From Bacteroidales bacterium (lineage in GTDB: Bacteria; Bacteroidota; Bacteroidia; Bacteroidales; UBA10428): DNA of 37,184 nt. The position numbers and the translations under genes were made by a program. The stretch covers positions 1 through 37,184 of the forward strand of contig JAFGRC010000066.1 in the NCBI GenBank assembly GCA_016935355.1, given 5' to 3'. Below are positions 18,122-27,848 of the stretch, one piece after another; the stretch's first letter is position 1, and each line of letters opens with the position of its first letter. The notes under the pieces were generated by a model, which saw only the letters and a list, made by a program, of their open reading frames with translations, searched no databases and was not told where the DNA came from.

Positions 18122-19174
18122 ATGAAAGGTGATAAAATTATACTTGGGATCACGCAGGGCGATATTAACGGAATCGGTTATGAGGTTATTATCAAATCAT
18201 TAATGGATAACAGGATTTTCGATCTTTGCATACCGGTTATTTATGGGTCTCCCAAAGTTGCTTCATACCACCGGAAAGCACTGAATATTGAGAATTTCGG
18301 CTTCAACACGATCCGGTCAGCAGATGAGGCGATCATGCGTCGTGCAAACATTATCAATTGCACAGACGATGATGCAAGGGTTGAACTGGGTAAAATCAGT
18401 CAGGCTGCCGGAGAAGCTTCATATAAGGCACTTGAAACTGCCTGTGCGGATATGGAAGCCGGAAGTATCGATGCCCTTGTGACGGGTCCTGTAAACAAGA
18501 TGAACATACAGTCGGAAAAATTCAGTTTTCCCGGTCATACCGAATTTTTGGCAACGCGGTTCAAAGCTGGCGGTGTGTTGATGCTGATGATCAATGACCT
18601 CATGCGTGTGGCAGTTGTTACAACCCATAAACCCTTATCCAAAGTCCATGAGTTCATTACCATTGAGTCTGTTCTGGAAAAACTTCGCATATTAAACCGG
18701 TCCCTGCGTATCGATTTTCTGCTTTCAAGTCCGCGCATCGCAGTGCTTGGGCTGAATCCCCACGCGGGCGACGAAGGATTACTGGGCAGGGAAGAGATTG
18801 ACATTATTAAACCTGCTTTGGAACTGGCAAAAGCTGAGAAGATCATGGCATTCGGTCCGTTTCCGGCGGACGGATTCTTTGGCGCGGGAACCTATAAGCA
18901 GTTTGATGCAGTTCTTGCAATGTATCACGATCAGGGGATGATTCCGTTTAAAGCGCTTACGGTTGAGGGAGGGGTCAATTATACGGCCGGATTACCTGTG
19001 GTAAGAACATCTCCGGCACACGGCACAGCTTTTGAACTGGCAGGTAAAAATGAAGCGTCACCCGAATCTTTCAGGAAAGCCATCTATCTTGCATGTGATA
19101 TTTTTAAGAACAGGAATTCATACAGCGAGTTGTCAGATAATCCACTTTCGTCAGTCGATCTGAATGAGATATGA
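18122..19174 (+). CDS. pdxA: PdxA, 4-hydroxythreonine-4-phosphate dehydrogenase
   Basis: A 350-residue PdxA for the DXP-dependent vitamin B6 pathway, oxidising 4-phosphohydroxy-L-threonine with NAD(P) before condensation by PdxJ. The metal-binding histidines are visible at positions almost identical to the E. coli enzyme: TTHKPL (His169), LNPHAGDEG (His214) and MYHDQGMIPFK (His269). DALVTGPVNK and FPGHTEFLA are further signatures. The gene starts 225 bases after infB, far enough for its own promoter. The gap contains an imperfect inverted repeat (CAGGAA...TTCCTG) but no clear promoter. It is followed by ruvA after 72 bases. Start ATG 18122. Confidence 0.96.
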   Translation: MKGDKIILGITQGDINGIGYEVIIKSLMDNRIFDLCIPVIYGSPKVASYHRKALNIENFGFNTIRSADEAIMRRANIINCTDDDARVELGKISQAAGEASYKALETACADMEAGSIDALVTGPVNKMNIQSEKFSFPGHTEFLATRFKAGGVLMLMINDLMRVAVVTTHKPLSKVHEFITIESVLEKLRILNRSLRIDFLLSSPRIAVLGLNPHAGDEGLLGREEIDIIKPALELAKAEKIMAFGPFPADGFFGAGTYKQFDAVLAMYHDQGMIPFKALTVEGGVNYTAGLPVVRTSPAHGTAFELAGKNEASPESFRKAIYLACDIFKNRNSYSELSDNPLSSVDLNEI

Positions 19175-19246
19175 TCCTGCCCTCCTGAATGCAAAAAGTA
19201 TGTAAAAACAACCGGACCGGAAAAGAATCTTTAATAACAACTTCCC

Positions 19247-19828
19247 ATGTATGAATATATAGAAGGCAACGTTGCTGAAATAAATCCTGCATTTTGTATC
19301 ATTGAAACCGGTGGTATTGGCTACATTGTTCAGATCTCTCTGAACACCTATACAAAGATCCATTCACTGATCCGTGTAAAGCTATTCATCCATCAGGTTG
19401 TACGGGAAGACGCGCACCTGTTTTATGGCTTTTCTGAAAAACTTGAACGCGAAATGTTCAGGGCATTGATCACGGTTTCCGGTATCGGTGCCAACACTGC
19501 ACGCATGATGCTGTCATCTTTGACCACCCGGGATTTGCAGCAGGCGATTGCTGCCGGTAACACTTCAACCTTACAGAGTATTAAAGGCATCGGAGCGAAA
19601 ACGGCACAACGGGTGATTGTTGAATTGAGGGACAAACTGGGCAAAGAAAAAACATCCGATGAATTATTTGCCCTAATAGACAATAGATTAAAAGATGAAG
19701 CGTTATCTGCATTGGTAATCCTTGGGTTTAACAAAACCGAAGTGGATAAGGTACTGATGAGGATACTATCCAATGAGAAATCCCTGTCGCTTGAGGACCT
19801 GATCAAAAAAGCCTTAAAACAGTTGTAA
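19247..19828 (+). CDS. ruvA: RuvA, Holliday junction-binding subunit
   Basis: A 193-residue RuvA. Domain I is an OB fold (MYEYIEGNVAEINPAFCIIE, with HQVVREDAHLFYGF). Domain II holds two helix-hairpin-helix motifs, VSGIGANTARMML and IKGIGAKTAQRVIVEL. Domain III (KDEALSALVILGFNKTEVDKVL) contacts RuvB. RuvA tetramers bind four-way junctions and load the RuvB branch-migration motor. Neither ruvB nor ruvC is beside it here. The sprA gene starts 20 bases downstream, so the two are probably co-transcribed; I recall ruvA-sprA-gcvH neighbourhoods in other Bacteroidota. Start ATG 19247. Confidence 0.96.
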   Translation: MYEYIEGNVAEINPAFCIIETGGIGYIVQISLNTYTKIHSLIRVKLFIHQVVREDAHLFYGFSEKLEREMFRALITVSGIGANTARMMLSSLTTRDLQQAIAAGNTSTLQSIKGIGAKTAQRVIVELRDKLGKEKTSDELFALIDNRLKDEALSALVILGFNKTEVDKVLMRILSNEKSLSLEDLIKKALKQL

Positions 19829-19848
19829 AAGTCATAAACATCCGGAAT

Positions 19849-22800
19849 TTGATAAATTGGACGGTTCAAAATAACAGAAGGACAAAGCCGTTTCAAACCC
19901 ATACAAAGATTCGCTGGCTGGTTTGTTTGCTGATTGGTTTGGTTACACATACCGGCTTTTCTCAGGAAGTTGCACCGGAATCCAATGATACGCTGAAATT
20001 ACAATATCCTTTCAGGGACGAGCTGCGTTTCCCTTTTTCAAACAGTGGTATCTATTCCCCGTTATACCTTAATAATCCTTCGAATATCAGGCAAACGGTT
20101 ACTTATGATCCGTCTCTGAACCGCTTTGTTTTTTCCGAGAAAATCGGAAGGTTTGATTACAGGCGCCCTTCATCCATGTCCATTGATCAGTATTATAATT
20201 ACATCAACCGGACCTCGGTACGCGATTACTGGTTTCAAAAATCAAGGGAGACCTCCGCTTCACAATCCTCACATTTGCTTTCAACTTTCAATCTGGGAGA
20301 GACCTTTGATAAGGTATTCGGCACCGATGTAATCAATATTGTACCCCAGGGTTCAGCAGAGCTGATCTTTGGATACAACATGTCAAGGATTGACAATCCG
20401 GCACTTTCGGAAAAAAACAGAAGAAACGGCTCATTTTTATTTAAGGAAAAGATCCAGATGAATGTCACCGGAAGCATAGGTGATAAAATGCAGCTGGGGA
20501 TCAACTATAATACCGAGGCATCCTTCGATTTTGAAAATAAAACGAAACTTGAATATACAGGAAAAGAGGATGAGATCATCAAAAAGATTGAAGCGGGAAA
20601 CGTGACTTTCTCATTACCGGGAAGCCTGATCACAGGAAGCCAGAGTTTGTTCGGATTAAAGACCGATATGCAGTTCGGCAAATTGTATGTAAGCAGTGTT
20701 TTCAGTCACCAGCGCGGACAGTCGCAGGTTATTGAAGTAAAAGGCGGTGCCCAGGTAAGTGAATTCGAGGTGGATGCGATTGATTACGATGCAAACAGGC
20801 ATTTTTTCCTGTCCCATTTTTTCAGGGATAATTACAATACCTGGCTTGAATCGCTGCCACATGTTAATTCGGGTGTCAGGATTGAACAGATTGAAGTTTG
20901 GATTACGAACAAAACGAGTGATTTCAATAATGATACGCGAAATATCCTTGCATTGCTGGATCTTGGAGAAGGATACGGGCCTGACGGGCTACCGAATTTC
21001 TTCGGGGAGGAGCATTTCATTCTTCCCGGAAGTACGTTGAATGCACCGGCAGATAACGGACAAAATCAGCTTTACACGACCATCACCAGAAATTATGCGG
21101 CATTCAGGAATTTTAATCAGATTTCCGGACTTCTTGCTCCGCTTGAGAATACTGCAAATTATTTCAACGGAATTGATTTTGAAAAAGTTGAAAATGCGCG
21201 TAAATTAAATGAACGTGAATATACGGTGAACAGGGAGCTCGGATACATTTCTCTCAATTCTGCCCTGAGGTCTGATGAAGTGCTGGCCGTGGCCTATGTA
21301 TATACATATCAGGGAAAGACCTACCGGGTTGGTGAGTTGTCAACCGATGGAGTGAGCGCCCCCAATACATTGGCAGTCAACATGATCAAAGGCACCAGTC
21401 TGACCCCGAAGCACGGTACGTGGGATCTGATGATGAAAAATGTGTATGCAATCGGAGCATATCAGGTTTCAGGTCAGGATTTTATTCTGGATATTCTGTA
21501 CCGTAAAGATGAAACGGGTATCCCGGTGAATTATATTGCTGATAATCTGACTGACAGCAGTTTTAACCGGAAAATTTTGCTGAAGGTAGTGAAAATGGAT
21601 AATCTCGATTCAAGAAATGAACCTTTCCCGGATGGCCGGTTCGATTTTATTGAAGGAATAACGGTCAGTACCCGGGACGGAAGGATCTTTTTTACACAGG
21701 TTGAACCTTTTGGATCAGATATGCGCCGGACCATTACCGGAGGCGATGCAGCCAAAGATCCGGTAGCTGATAAATATGTTTTTGAAGAGCTGTATGATTC
21801 AACACAAACCAAAGCGCGCCAGATATCCGGAAAAAATAAGTTTTTCCTGGCAGGTTCTTACCAGTCATCTTCCAGTTCGGAGATACAACTTAATGCGATC
21901 AATATTCCGCAGGGTTCGGTAAAGGTATCATCAGGGGGGCTTACACTTGTGGAGGGACAGGATTATACGGTCGATTATACTCTGGGCAGGGTGAGAATTC
22001 TGAATCAGGGACTCATTGAATCCGGAGCACCGATCAGGGTTTCGCTTGAAAACAATGCGCTGTTCAATTTACAGACCAAGACCCTTATGGGTACGCACCT
22101 CGAGTACAGGTTCTCGGATAATTTCAATATGGGTGCAACGTTGATGAATCTGACGGAAAGACCTCTTACACAAAAGGTTAATATTGGCGATGAACCGATC
22201 TCCAATACCATCTGGGGTCTCAATACCAGTTACCGTACGGAATCCCAGCTCATCACAAATATCATTGACAAATTGCCACTCATTGAAACGAAAGAGACAT
22301 CAACCGTAACATTCGATGCTGAATTCGCACACCTGATCCCAGGACAGGCGAAAGTTATCGGTGAGGGCGGCGTTGCATATATCGATGATTTTGAGGGCAC
22401 GGAAACCCCGGTTGAACTTAAAACAATACAGTCATGGTTTTTGTCCAGTACACCCCGAAGATTTGAATATTCCGGAAGCCTGAATGATCTGCGTTACGGA
22501 TATAACCGTGCAAAACTGGCCTGGTATTCGATCGATCCGCTTTTTACGCGCAACGAGTCGAGAACACCCGACAACATTACCGAGGAAGAACAAAAAAGTC
22601 ATTTTGTCCGTGAGATCCTTGAAACGGAAATCTTTAAGAACAGGGAAAGCGGGACCGGTTTTGACAATACCCTGCTTGTGATGAACCTGGCATACTATCC
22701 GGGAGAACGGGGTCCTTATAATTTTGATCCGTCAATATCTTTTGACGGCAGGCTGCCCGATCCGGGGAAAAGGTGGGGTGGTATTATGCGTGAAATCCAG

Positions 22801-25800
22801 ACCAATGATTTTGAAACTTCCAATATTGAATATATAGAGTTTTGGCTTATGGATCCTTTTATTCAGGATTCATCGCACCAGGGAGGAGATTTGTATTTCA
22901 ACCTTGGAGAGATCTCGGAGGATGTGCTGAAAGATTCACATAAATCGTTTGAAAACGGTTTACCGACTGCCGACACCATCGTACGTATTGATACAAGCAC
23001 CGTATGGGGACGGGTACCTACAGTCCAGGCTATTGTTAATACTTTTGATGCAGATCCCGGCAACCGGGCCATGCAGGATGTCGGACTGGACGGACTGAAC
23101 GATGAACAGGAACGTGAAAAATTCAGTGCATATCTGAATACATTGTCTCCAGGTTCACCGGTATATCAGATGGCGTATGAAGATCCTTCCAGTGACAATT
23201 TCAGGTATTTTCTGAGTCCCGATTACGGGGATACCGCAGGAGTCATTTCGCGGTACAGGAATTACAACAATATGGAAGGCAATTCACCGACAAATCAGCA
23301 GAGCGGAGGTGATTTCGCAGCGGCCACGACACTTCCGAATACCGAAGATATCAATCGGGACAATACTTTAAATGAAACGGAATCCTATTATGAATATCAT
23401 ATACCGTTGAAACCGGGAGTAATGAACTTTGAAAACAACTACATCACTGAAATTGTAAGGGGCAAAGATGTGAACTGGTATCAGTTTCGCATCCCGATCA
23501 ATGATTTCGAGAAAAAATACGGAAATATTGAAGATTTTAAATCCATCAGGTTCATGAGAATGTATCTGACGGGATTTATTGAACCGGTGATCCTTCGCTT
23601 TGCCGAGTTGCGCCTGGTCAGATCAGAATGGAGGAAGTACGGCAGCAGTCTTGTTCAGGGAGGCCCTTCCGTTACAGATCAGTACGAAGGCGGAAATTTT
23701 GAGATCACATCCGTGAATATTGAAGAAAATGCCGGCAAAGAACCTGTAAATTATATTCTGCCCCCGGGAATCGACCGTGTTGTAGATCCCAGTCAGCCTC
23801 AGGTTGCCCAGTTGAATGAACAATCGGTGGTTTACAGGGTGCGCAACCTGGCTGATGGCGATGCCAGAGGCGCTTATAAAAATATGAACCTCGACCTGAG
23901 GCAATACAAAAAACTGAAAATGTTTGTACACGCCGAGGCTTTAATCGGCCAGAATATGAATGATTATGAAATTACAGCTTTTATCCGGTTGGGATCCGAT
24001 CAGACGGATAATTACTATGAATATGAAGTTCCCCTGAAAATCACTCCCCATGGCAATTATAATGATGCTGAGCAAAGGATCGTATGGCCTGATGAGAATC
24101 TGATTGATATTGACCTTGATGGACTGGTGGAGCTGAAGGTTGAAAGGGATCAGGCAATCCGGGATAATCCCGGGTTGTATAATATCACCAGGGTTTATAT
24201 GCGAAAAGACGGAAAAAACCTGGTGCGGATCAAAGGAACGCCTAACCTCAGTAACGTCAGGACAATTCTGATCGGAATCAGAAATGCAGGTGATGTGGAT
24301 AACGATTATCCGAACGACGGTCTGCCCAAATCAGCAGAAGTGTGGTTTAACGAGTTGCGGTTGACAGACTTTAACAATGACGGCGGTTGGGCTGTCAATG
24401 CCAGAACCCAGATGCGGCTTGCGGATCTGGGTACGATATCGGTTGCCGGAAGCACTTCAAAACCCGGTTTCGGGAGTATTGAACAGAAGGTTGACCAGCG
24501 GAATAAGGAAGAGACCAACCAGATCAATGTTTCCACCAACATTGAACTGGGGAAATTGCTGCCTGAAAAGGCTCAGGTATCCGTACCCCTTTATATCGGT
24601 GCATCAAACACGACAATAAATCCGGAATACACACCAAATGAACCGGATCGCCTGCTAAAGGATGCAATCAAGGAGGCAGGAACGAACGAAGAAAGGAGGG
24701 AAATCAGGGAGGTGGCTCAGGACGTGGTCAAACGCAACAGTATTAATTTGACGAACGTCAGGGTTAATCAGGAATTCGAGAAGTTCAGACTGTTGTCTCC
24801 TTCGAATTTTTCACTTACAGCCGGTTACAGCAAGACCGAAGCACACAGTTATGAAGTGGAACGCAACAACACGGTCAGGTATGGGCTGGCTTTCAATTAC
24901 ATATACAATGCGCGGCCAAAAAACATCACTCCGTTTGGCAAGGTTAGCGGTTTAAACTCACCGTATTTGCGATTCATCAAAGACTTCAATTTCTCTTTGA
25001 TGCCCAGCCGGCTGTCATTCCGGACCGATTTCGACAGGTATTACAATGAAACCAAAATGCGGAACGTTTATCAAGACCGGGAAATTCTGATTGATTCCAC
25101 CGTAAGCAAGGATTTCGTATGGACCCGGGAATATGAGATCAGCTGGGATCTGACCCGGTCTTTGAGGTTTGATTTTGCGGTACGCAACCAGTCACGCATT
25201 GAAGAACAACAGGGTGCATACGACTGGTTCAGAAGGGGAGACAACCGGGAATGGTCAAAATCGGTGTGGAACAGTATTGGTGAGGGGGGACGTGCAATAA
25301 ATTATAACCATAGTTTCAATGCTACATACAGTCTGCCGTTGAGTAAATTTCCAATCCTGAACTGGACATCATTATCATTGCGATACAATTCCACTTTTCA
25401 GTGGCAGGAGGGACCTGTTTTTGAGGGGAGCCGCTCACTCGGGAATGCCATCAGCAATTCCAACACTTTTCAGGCCAATTCAAGCCTTAACCTGTCGGTA
25501 CTCTACAATAAGGTAAAATTTATAAACAGGATCAGCTCTAAATACAGCGGAACAACAAATGTCCAGGCACAGACTGAAAAAAGGTATAAGACGGTGGTGT
25601 ATACCCGGGAGAATGTGGCACTGAGGGGCAATACAGCCAGGAATTTCAGTCACAGACTGAATACACGGAATGTTGAGGTTACTCTTAATAACCGTAACGG
25701 ACAGGATATTACGGAAAATATTGATGTTGTTGTTGTTGATGAGAACAGGATCAGCATCACGGTCGATACAACCTATACAGGAGTTACCGTGACCGTGACG

Positions 25801-27267
25801 GGTGAAGTTGAGGCCGGCGAGAATCCGTTCGTTTTTCTGGCCGAGAACACAGTAAGGATCCTGACAGGATTGAAAAACGTTACGGTGTCTTATTCAAAAA
25901 CGGGAGGAACCAGCCTGACAGGATACATGCCCGTTCCAAACATTATCGGATTCAATACCGGTGATGATTACGGAGGAGCTCCCGGATTGCCATTTCTGCT
26001 GGGATATCAGGATCAGGATTTTGTCAGGAATGCGGCATTAAACGACTGGCTGACAAAAAATCCCGCATTCAACAGTCCCTATATTCTTAGTGAAACTGAA
26101 AACCTGAATATCAGAGGAACCTTTGAACCGGTAAGAGGTTTCAGGGTGGAATTGTCGGGACTCAGAACGCATACAAAATCATTGAACGAATATTTCTATT
26201 ACAGCGATACGGTGATGAATCATGGGGGGTTTAATTTTGACAACCGGATGAAATACGGAAGTTTTTCCATGTCAATTATCACCATCGGATCCGCATTCGA
26301 GAAAATTAAAAGCGATGACGGTTACAAGTCCGTTTATTTTGAACGTTTCAAACAATACCGTGCAATCATATCGCAAAGGTTATATGATGATCGTCTGAAC
26401 AGAAGCGGCATTCATTACCAGGGTACGATTCAGCATGAAACGGAGACCGGTTATACGGATGGTTACGGTTCCACATCTTCCGATGTGATCATCCCGGCTT
26501 TTCTGGCATCCTACACCGGTCAGGACCCAAAAAAGATCTCGCTTTCAACGTTTCCCGGATATATGAAAATCATGCCGAACTGGCGACTGACATTTGACGG
26601 ATTGTCGAGAATTGCTTTCCTGCAACCCATTTTAAGATCTGCCAGCATCACACATTCGTACAGATCAACTTACAACATCAACGCGTATACGACAAACTTC
26701 GGATTTGTCGCGGATGAAACGGACGGACTGGGATACGTCAGGGATATACAGAACAACTTCATCCCGGAACTGCAGATCAATACCGTGGCAATACGTGAGG
26801 ACATGAATCCTTTTATAGGCGTTGACATGGCATGGGTAAACAGTTTATCTACGCGGCTGGAATTCAGGAAATCCAGAGTGCTTGCCCTGAGCCTGTCCAA
26901 CAACCAACTTACGGAAAGTCTGAATAATGAACTGATTATTGGTGCGGGATACCGTTTTAATTCAGTACCTGTGAAAATTGGAGAAAGGACCTTTGAGAGT
27001 GATTTAAATCTGAGGTTTGACCTTGCAATACGGGATAACAAGACCCTTATACGGTATCTTGCACAAACAGAAACTTTTGAAGTGGATCAGATCACTGCGG
27101 GAGACCGTTATTTCAAGATCGAATTTACAGCCGATTACCTGCTTTCTCCCCGTTTCAATCTGCAACTGTTCTTTGACAGAACATTGAGCAAGCCACATAC
27201 ATCCAGGTCATTTCTCAGGGTTGATACCAATGTAGGTTTCAGTCTGCGCTTCACGCTCACGCAATAA
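19849..27267 (+). CDS. sprA: SprA, outer-membrane translocon of the type IX secretion system
   Basis: A very large protein of 2472 residues. SprA (Sov in Porphyromonas) is the ~36-strand outer-membrane beta-barrel through which type IX cargo leaves the periplasm; it is also needed for gliding in motile species. The N-terminus has a signal peptide (hydrophobic segment WLVCLLIGLVTHTGFSQ, ~24-40). The body contains repeated SprA-family blocks, such as GYNMSRIDNPALSEKNRRNG near residue 180 and VAYIDDFEGTETPVELKTI near 850. The C-terminus NVGFSLRFTLTQ is a typical barrel end. The only usable start before the signal peptide is TTG 19849, 20 bases after ruvA, so translation may depend on coupling to ruvA. 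The frame is intact over 7.4 kb. Confidence in the family is high; the exact start is less sure. Confidence 0.95.
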   Translation: MINWTVQNNRRTKPFQTHTKIRWLVCLLIGLVTHTGFSQEVAPESNDTLKLQYPFRDELRFPFSNSGIYSPLYLNNPSNIRQTVTYDPSLNRFVFSEKIGRFDYRRPSSMSIDQYYNYINRTSVRDYWFQKSRETSASQSSHLLSTFNLGETFDKVFGTDVINIVPQGSAELIFGYNMSRIDNPALSEKNRRNGSFLFKEKIQMNVTGSIGDKMQLGINYNTEASFDFENKTKLEYTGKEDEIIKKIEAGNVTFSLPGSLITGSQSLFGLKTDMQFGKLYVSSVFSHQRGQSQVIEVKGGAQVSEFEVDAIDYDANRHFFLSHFFRDNYNTWLESLPHVNSGVRIEQIEVWITNKTSDFNNDTRNILALLDLGEGYGPDGLPNFFGEEHFILPGSTLNAPADNGQNQLYTTITRNYAAFRNFNQISGLLAPLENTANYFNGIDFEKVENARKLNEREYTVNRELGYISLNSALRSDEVLAVAYVYTYQGKTYRVGELSTDGVSAPNTLAVNMIKGTSLTPKHGTWDLMMKNVYAIGAYQVSGQDFILDILYRKDETGIPVNYIADNLTDSSFNRKILLKVVKMDNLDSRNEPFPDGRFDFIEGITVSTRDGRIFFTQVEPFGSDMRRTITGGDAAKDPVADKYVFEELYDSTQTKARQISGKNKFFLAGSYQSSSSSEIQLNAINIPQGSVKVSSGGLTLVEGQDYTVDYTLGRVRILNQGLIESGAPIRVSLENNALFNLQTKTLMGTHLEYRFSDNFNMGATLMNLTERPLTQKVNIGDEPISNTIWGLNTSYRTESQLITNIIDKLPLIETKETSTVTFDAEFAHLIPGQAKVIGEGGVAYIDDFEGTETPVELKTIQSWFLSSTPRRFEYSGSLNDLRYGYNRAKLAWYSIDPLFTRNESRTPDNITEEEQKSHFVREILETEIFKNRESGTGFDNTLLVMNLAYYPGERGPYNFDPSISFDGRLPDPGKRWGGIMREIQTNDFETSNIEYIEFWLMDPFIQDSSHQGGDLYFNLGEISEDVLKDSHKSFENGLPTADTIVRIDTSTVWGRVPTVQAIVNTFDADPGNRAMQDVGLDGLNDEQEREKFSAYLNTLSPGSPVYQMAYEDPSSDNFRYFLSPDYGDTAGVISRYRNYNNMEGNSPTNQQSGGDFAAATTLPNTEDINRDNTLNETESYYEYHIPLKPGVMNFENNYITEIVRGKDVNWYQFRIPINDFEKKYGNIEDFKSIRFMRMYLTGFIEPVILRFAELRLVRSEWRKYGSSLVQGGPSVTDQYEGGNFEITSVNIEENAGKEPVNYILPPGIDRVVDPSQPQVAQLNEQSVVYRVRNLADGDARGAYKNMNLDLRQYKKLKMFVHAEALIGQNMNDYEITAFIRLGSDQTDNYYEYEVPLKITPHGNYNDAEQRIVWPDENLIDIDLDGLVELKVERDQAIRDNPGLYNITRVYMRKDGKNLVRIKGTPNLSNVRTILIGIRNAGDVDNDYPNDGLPKSAEVWFNELRLTDFNNDGGWAVNARTQMRLADLGTISVAGSTSKPGFGSIEQKVDQRNKEETNQINVSTNIELGKLLPEKAQVSVPLYIGASNTTINPEYTPNEPDRLLKDAIKEAGTNEERREIREVAQDVVKRNSINLTNVRVNQEFEKFRLLSPSNFSLTAGYSKTEAHSYEVERNNTVRYGLAFNYIYNARPKNITPFGKVSGLNSPYLRFIKDFNFSLMPSRLSFRTDFDRYYNETKMRNVYQDREILIDSTVSKDFVWTREYEISWDLTRSLRFDFAVRNQSRIEEQQGAYDWFRRGDNREWSKSVWNSIGEGGRAINYNHSFNATYSLPLSKFPILNWTSLSLRYNSTFQWQEGPVFEGSRSLGNAISNSNTFQANSSLNLSVLYNKVKFINRISSKYSGTTNVQAQTEKRYKTVVYTRENVALRGNTARNFSHRLNTRNVEVTLNNRNGQDITENIDVVVVDENRISITVDTTYTGVTVTVTGEVEAGENPFVFLAENTVRILTGLKNVTVSYSKTGGTSLTGYMPVPNIIGFNTGDDYGGAPGLPFLLGYQDQDFVRNAALNDWLTKNPAFNSPYILSETENLNIRGTFEPVRGFRVELSGLRTHTKSLNEYFYYSDTVMNHGGFNFDNRMKYGSFSMSIITIGSAFEKIKSDDGYKSVYFERFKQYRAIISQRLYDDRLNRSGIHYQGTIQHETETGYTDGYGSTSSDVIIPAFLASYTGQDPKKISLSTFPGYMKIMPNWRLTFDGLSRIAFLQPILRSASITHSYRSTYNINAYTTNFGFVADETDGLGYVRDIQNNFIPELQINTVAIREDMNPFIGVDMAWVNSLSTRLEFRKSRVLALSLSNNQLTESLNNELIIGAGYRFNSVPVKIGERTFESDLNLRFDLAIRDNKTLIRYLAQTETFEVDQITAGDRYFKIEFTADYLLSPRFNLQLFFDRTLSKPHTSRSFLRVDTNVGFSLRFTLTQ

Positions 27268-27405
27268 ATCCTGGCATGGAATATGGGATAAAAATCCTGG
27301 TAAAATAAATTCTCAATGATGAATAATTCTTATTTTTAGATCATATTTCATTTAATACGTGGTTTTTTAATTCCTTTACCTAATTATAATATAAAATTTA
27401 CAATT

Positions 27406-27786
27406 ATGAATGTACCTGCTGATTTGCATTATACAAACGACCATGAATGGATCAGGATCAACGGCAATATAGCCACAGTCGGGATCAGTGATTTTGCTCA
27501 GAGTGAACTTGGTGATATTGTTTTTGTTGAAATTGAAACGCTGGGTGAGCAACTGGAAAAGGGCCAGGTTTTCGGGACCATTGAAGCGGTTAAAACAGTC
27601 TCGGATTTGTTTATGCCGGTATCGGGCAAGGTACTCCAAATTAATGATAAAATTAATGAATCACCCGACCTGATCAACAAGGAGCCATACGGTGAAGGCT
27701 GGCTGATCAGTGTTGAGGTTGATGATCCCGGACAGGTTCAGGAGCTTCTTGATGCAGCAGCATATAAGGGACTGATCAGTGCCTGA
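27406..27786 (+). CDS. gcvH: GcvH, glycine cleavage system H protein
   Basis: A 126-residue lipoyl carrier. The lipoylated lysine is Lys63 in GTIEAVKTVSDLFMPVSG, the family consensus for H protein. YTNDHEWI near the start and EPYGEGWLI near the end are also diagnostic. It shuttles the aminomethyl group between the P, T and L proteins of glycine cleavage. No gcvP, gcvT or lipoate gene is in the window. It lies 138 bases after sprA in an AT-rich gap, so it may have its own promoter. The next gene starts 62 bases downstream on the same strand. Start ATG 27406. Confidence 0.97.
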   Translation: MNVPADLHYTNDHEWIRINGNIATVGISDFAQSELGDIVFVEIETLGEQLEKGQVFGTIEAVKTVSDLFMPVSGKVLQINDKINESPDLINKEPYGEGWLISVEVDDPGQVQELLDAAAYKGLISA

Positions 27787-27848
27787 CAGATTCCTGCATC
27801 TGCACCGCATACAGGGAATTCCGGTATCACCTTAACAGATGAATCATA

